Shown: piece by piece, positions 61,848 through 64,000 of the stretch
Numbering within the stretch: position 1 is the first letter of the stretch
Layout of the letters: the number at the start of each line of letters is the position of its first letter
Source: Cercis canadensis
Lineage: Eukaryota; Streptophyta; Magnoliopsida; Fabales; Fabaceae
Direction of reading: 5' to 3'
DNA length: 64,000 bases
NCBI GenBank assembly: GCA_003255065.1
Contig: QAOA01002417.1
Location: 2,117,846 to 2,181,845, forward strand
Position numbers and translations under genes: made by a program
Notes under the pieces: model-generated
The model's database searches: none
Told to the model about the DNA's origin: nothing
What the model saw: only the letters and a program-made list of their open reading frames with translations

Positions 61848-64000
61848 CAAACTTTGGAACCCACCAAGCAATGGTCATTAGAGGGGGTTGGCCAAATGGA
61901 AGCGAGTTCAAAGCCGCTCTCACCAAGATTCATTCATTTACAAATGGCGCCAAGAATCACTCAAGTTCAAATTTGGTAACCCAATAATCTGATTTTTGTT
62001 AATTTATAGAGGAAATCTTTCATATAGTTATATTCTTTATAAGAGTATCAAGTGTATCAGGGATTGTTCCCTTTTATGTTCTTTTTTTTTTTTCCTTTCC
62101 TTTTCTTGTTTTGTGTAATATCCAAGTGAAATTATGTGAAAGACTGAGAATGTTAAATTCCACAGGTAGCATATGATTTCCCACGAGTGAAATTTGCTGC
62201 CTTTTCCAGTGTACCTGTGAAAAGAACACTGCTATTTATATAGAAATTCTTTCCTAGAGAATGGTAGACCCTTTTGTAATAATATTGGGTACGATGATAC
62301 AGTAATACTCTGTAATCATATTATATGGTAATTCAAATGTTGTACGTCACACAAGATACTCTAGAGATTGTGTTTATTGTTTTCTGGCCGATTCAAGTTG
62401 TGTTCCTCCTTATTAATACCTGTTTATTCATTGTTCGACACTTGTGGGATTCAATGTTAAATTATGCTACTTTGACTAAGAGACTAATAAGGATTATTCG
62501 ACACTTCTTTTCATTTAAAACTCTTCATTGATAATCTCTATAAAAAAATGTTACGCAACTTTTTAACGTGATGATAGTGTATAAAAATTTTCTTTAGTAT
62601 AAGTAGTGAGAGAAAAAAAGAACAATCAAAATTCGTCCCTTTGAGGACAGTTTTTAGGGATCATCAATTAAGAGTTTTAAATGAAAAGAATTCTGCTCCA
62701 AACAAAAAAGAACTACCAAAGCCTAATCCTTTTCGTACTTGTAGATTTGCACGTTATTGTTTTCTGATTTAATACTGCTAACACATATCTATATATAAAT
62801 GTAACACAAAGCAATATATTATTCTATGAATCAAAGGTCAGAGTGAAAGATGTTTTTTTTTTTACTTTGGTTGACTCTGAGTTCAAACATAGAATTTACA
62901 AATTTTGAGGACAATTTTAGGATCACCAGAGTGAAAGACATAATTGAACACATTTGACAATTTGTTCTATGACTTTTTTCTAATTGAAAATAAATTAAGC
63001 TATGGACAGATCATACCCAGTTGAAGCACACTGGTAACAAGAAAACCCAATATTTGCTTTACAATTCACTGTAAGATAAAAGTGGCATCGCAAAAACTTG
63101 TTATCCAATATGTGGCAAAAGACATATTAGGATACTGTCAACTCCATGTATACCAGTTGACAAGTTAAGAAACAAAACAAAAGTAACACTGATGCCTTCC
63201 AAGAAATTTTAAGTGTTAAAATTTACTCTTTCTAGAGATCTAAACAGTTTCCAGAGTAGCAATGTAAGTGTCAAGGGTCATTTATAATTCATTTTGTTGT
63301 TCGCCACGTAAAACATAAGTTTTGGATTATGCTATAATTAAAACATGTGTTTAATATTGTTTTAGTAACTTTGAGAGGAAACAAATATTTTTATAGAATT
63401 TTGAAGTGATTTATAGAAAATATTTTGATGCAATAAGAGTTATAAAACTTTCTGACTAAAATTTAAAAGTAATGCTAACAAACTCCTTTAATTAAAGCTT
63501 ATGAACATATGAGATAAGAATCAATATAATTCGACCAAAAAAAAAAAGGATATAATAAAGCTTGAGATAAAGTATAGTATAGATATGTATTTTCAACACA
63601 TTTTATTTTAAGTTTAAATGTACATATTTCTATAGTTTGGACGAATTTTAAATTAGGTCTTTATATATATATTTTTTGGTCCTTATAGTTTAAAACTTTT
63701 TTAATTGGGTTCTTACTATTAATAACTTCGTCAATTTAGTGTTCACATGACAATTAAAGAAGTTAACGTGGTGCTAAAGTGTCATAAAAATTGTCACCTC
63801 ATCATCTTTACCAACTTCAAACTTTAAGAGAAAAAATGATAAGGTAACAATTTTTGTATTACTTTGGTGCTATATCAGCTTCTTTTATGACCACATAGAT
63901 AAGTCGTTTGTCATGTAAGCATTAAATTGACAAAATTATAATTGGGGGTGACAACATAAACTCAATTAAAAAAATTTTAAAATTCGTCTAAGGACCCACA
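61848..64000. other. PMT 3' UTR and downstream spacer
   Basis: The PMT 3' UTR probably extends to about 62330. Beyond it the DNA is AT-rich, with a short phrase (TTTGAGGACA-TTTTAGG) repeated near 62640 and 62905. An inverted-repeat element fills the last 325 bases. No exon of another gene was seen. Confidence 0.45.
63676..64000. mobile_element. Inverted-repeat element at the window edge
   Basis: The left arm TTTGGTCCTTATAGTTTAAA, then ACTTTTTTAATTGGGTTC, is inverted at the right end as TGGGTCCTTAGACGAATTTT, then AAAATTTTTTTAATTGAGTT (minus strand). The arms agree over about 40 bases with mismatches. A related phrase, GGACGAATTTTAAATTAGGT, lies just outside on the left. The interior is noncoding. 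The right boundary may run past the window. Confidence 0.6.

Overview
This is nuclear DNA from a flowering plant, almost certainly a eudicot. The genes have many spliced exons with GT-AG introns, the spacers are very AT-rich, and the proteins are plant-specific (chloroplast Clp subunit, plant PMT methyltransferase, NPG-type TPR protein, CYCLOPS). The protein sequences look closest to a woody rosid, and Citrus is my best guess, but that rests on memory rather than on a search. Because CYCLOPS is present, the plant should be able to host arbuscular mycorrhizal fungi, which excludes Brassicaceae. Exon coordinates below were assembled by hand by joining reading frames at splice sites, and every gene closes in frame.

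Layout. 1-8.5 kb: a polyamine/amino-acid transporter of the PUT/LAT family (+), then a small coiled-coil protein of unknown function (+). 7.9-11.4 kb: a mitochondrial ribosomal protein S11 gene (-) head to head with an ankyrin-repeat gene (+), with 316 bp between the start codons and clustered site II (TGGGCY) motifs in that gap. 11.4-15.2 kb: a spacer with diverged internal repeats and an exon-like minus-strand fragment. 15.2-19.5 kb: an NPGR1-type calmodulin-binding TPR gene (-). 21.2-24.7 kb: CLPP4, a chloroplast Clp protease core subunit (+). 24.7-29.8 kb: an AT-rich spacer with a tandem duplication and a SINE-like insertion. 29.9-34.6 kb: CYCLOPS/IPD3 (+), the transcription factor phosphorylated by CCaMK in root symbiosis, with 11 coding exons. 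35.3-38.6 kb: a multi-pass membrane protein of unknown function (-). 40.3-44.2 kb: a replication protein A large subunit with two C-terminal zinc knuckles (+). 46.5-48.1 kb: an unknown protein with a hydrophobic C-terminal half (+). 48.1-57.4 kb: a gene-poor stretch with a MITE, a SINE and a 321-bp repeat around a one-base gap. 57.4-61.8 kb: a PMT20/PMT21-type Golgi methyltransferase (+). 61.8-64 kb: a spacer ending in a second inverted-repeat element.

The genes are mostly unrelated housekeeping neighbours rather than one pathway. From memory, the order matches Arabidopsis segments: CLPP4 and RPA70C are adjacent there (At5g45390/At5g45400), and PMT21, RPA1E and an ankyrin gene cluster on chromosome 4, while PUT, mitochondrial S11 and PMT20 cluster on chromosome 1. 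CYCLOPS sits between CLPP4 and RPA70, exactly where Arabidopsis lacks it. No CRISPR array, intact tRNA/rRNA gene, full-length retrotransposon or viral sequence was recognised.
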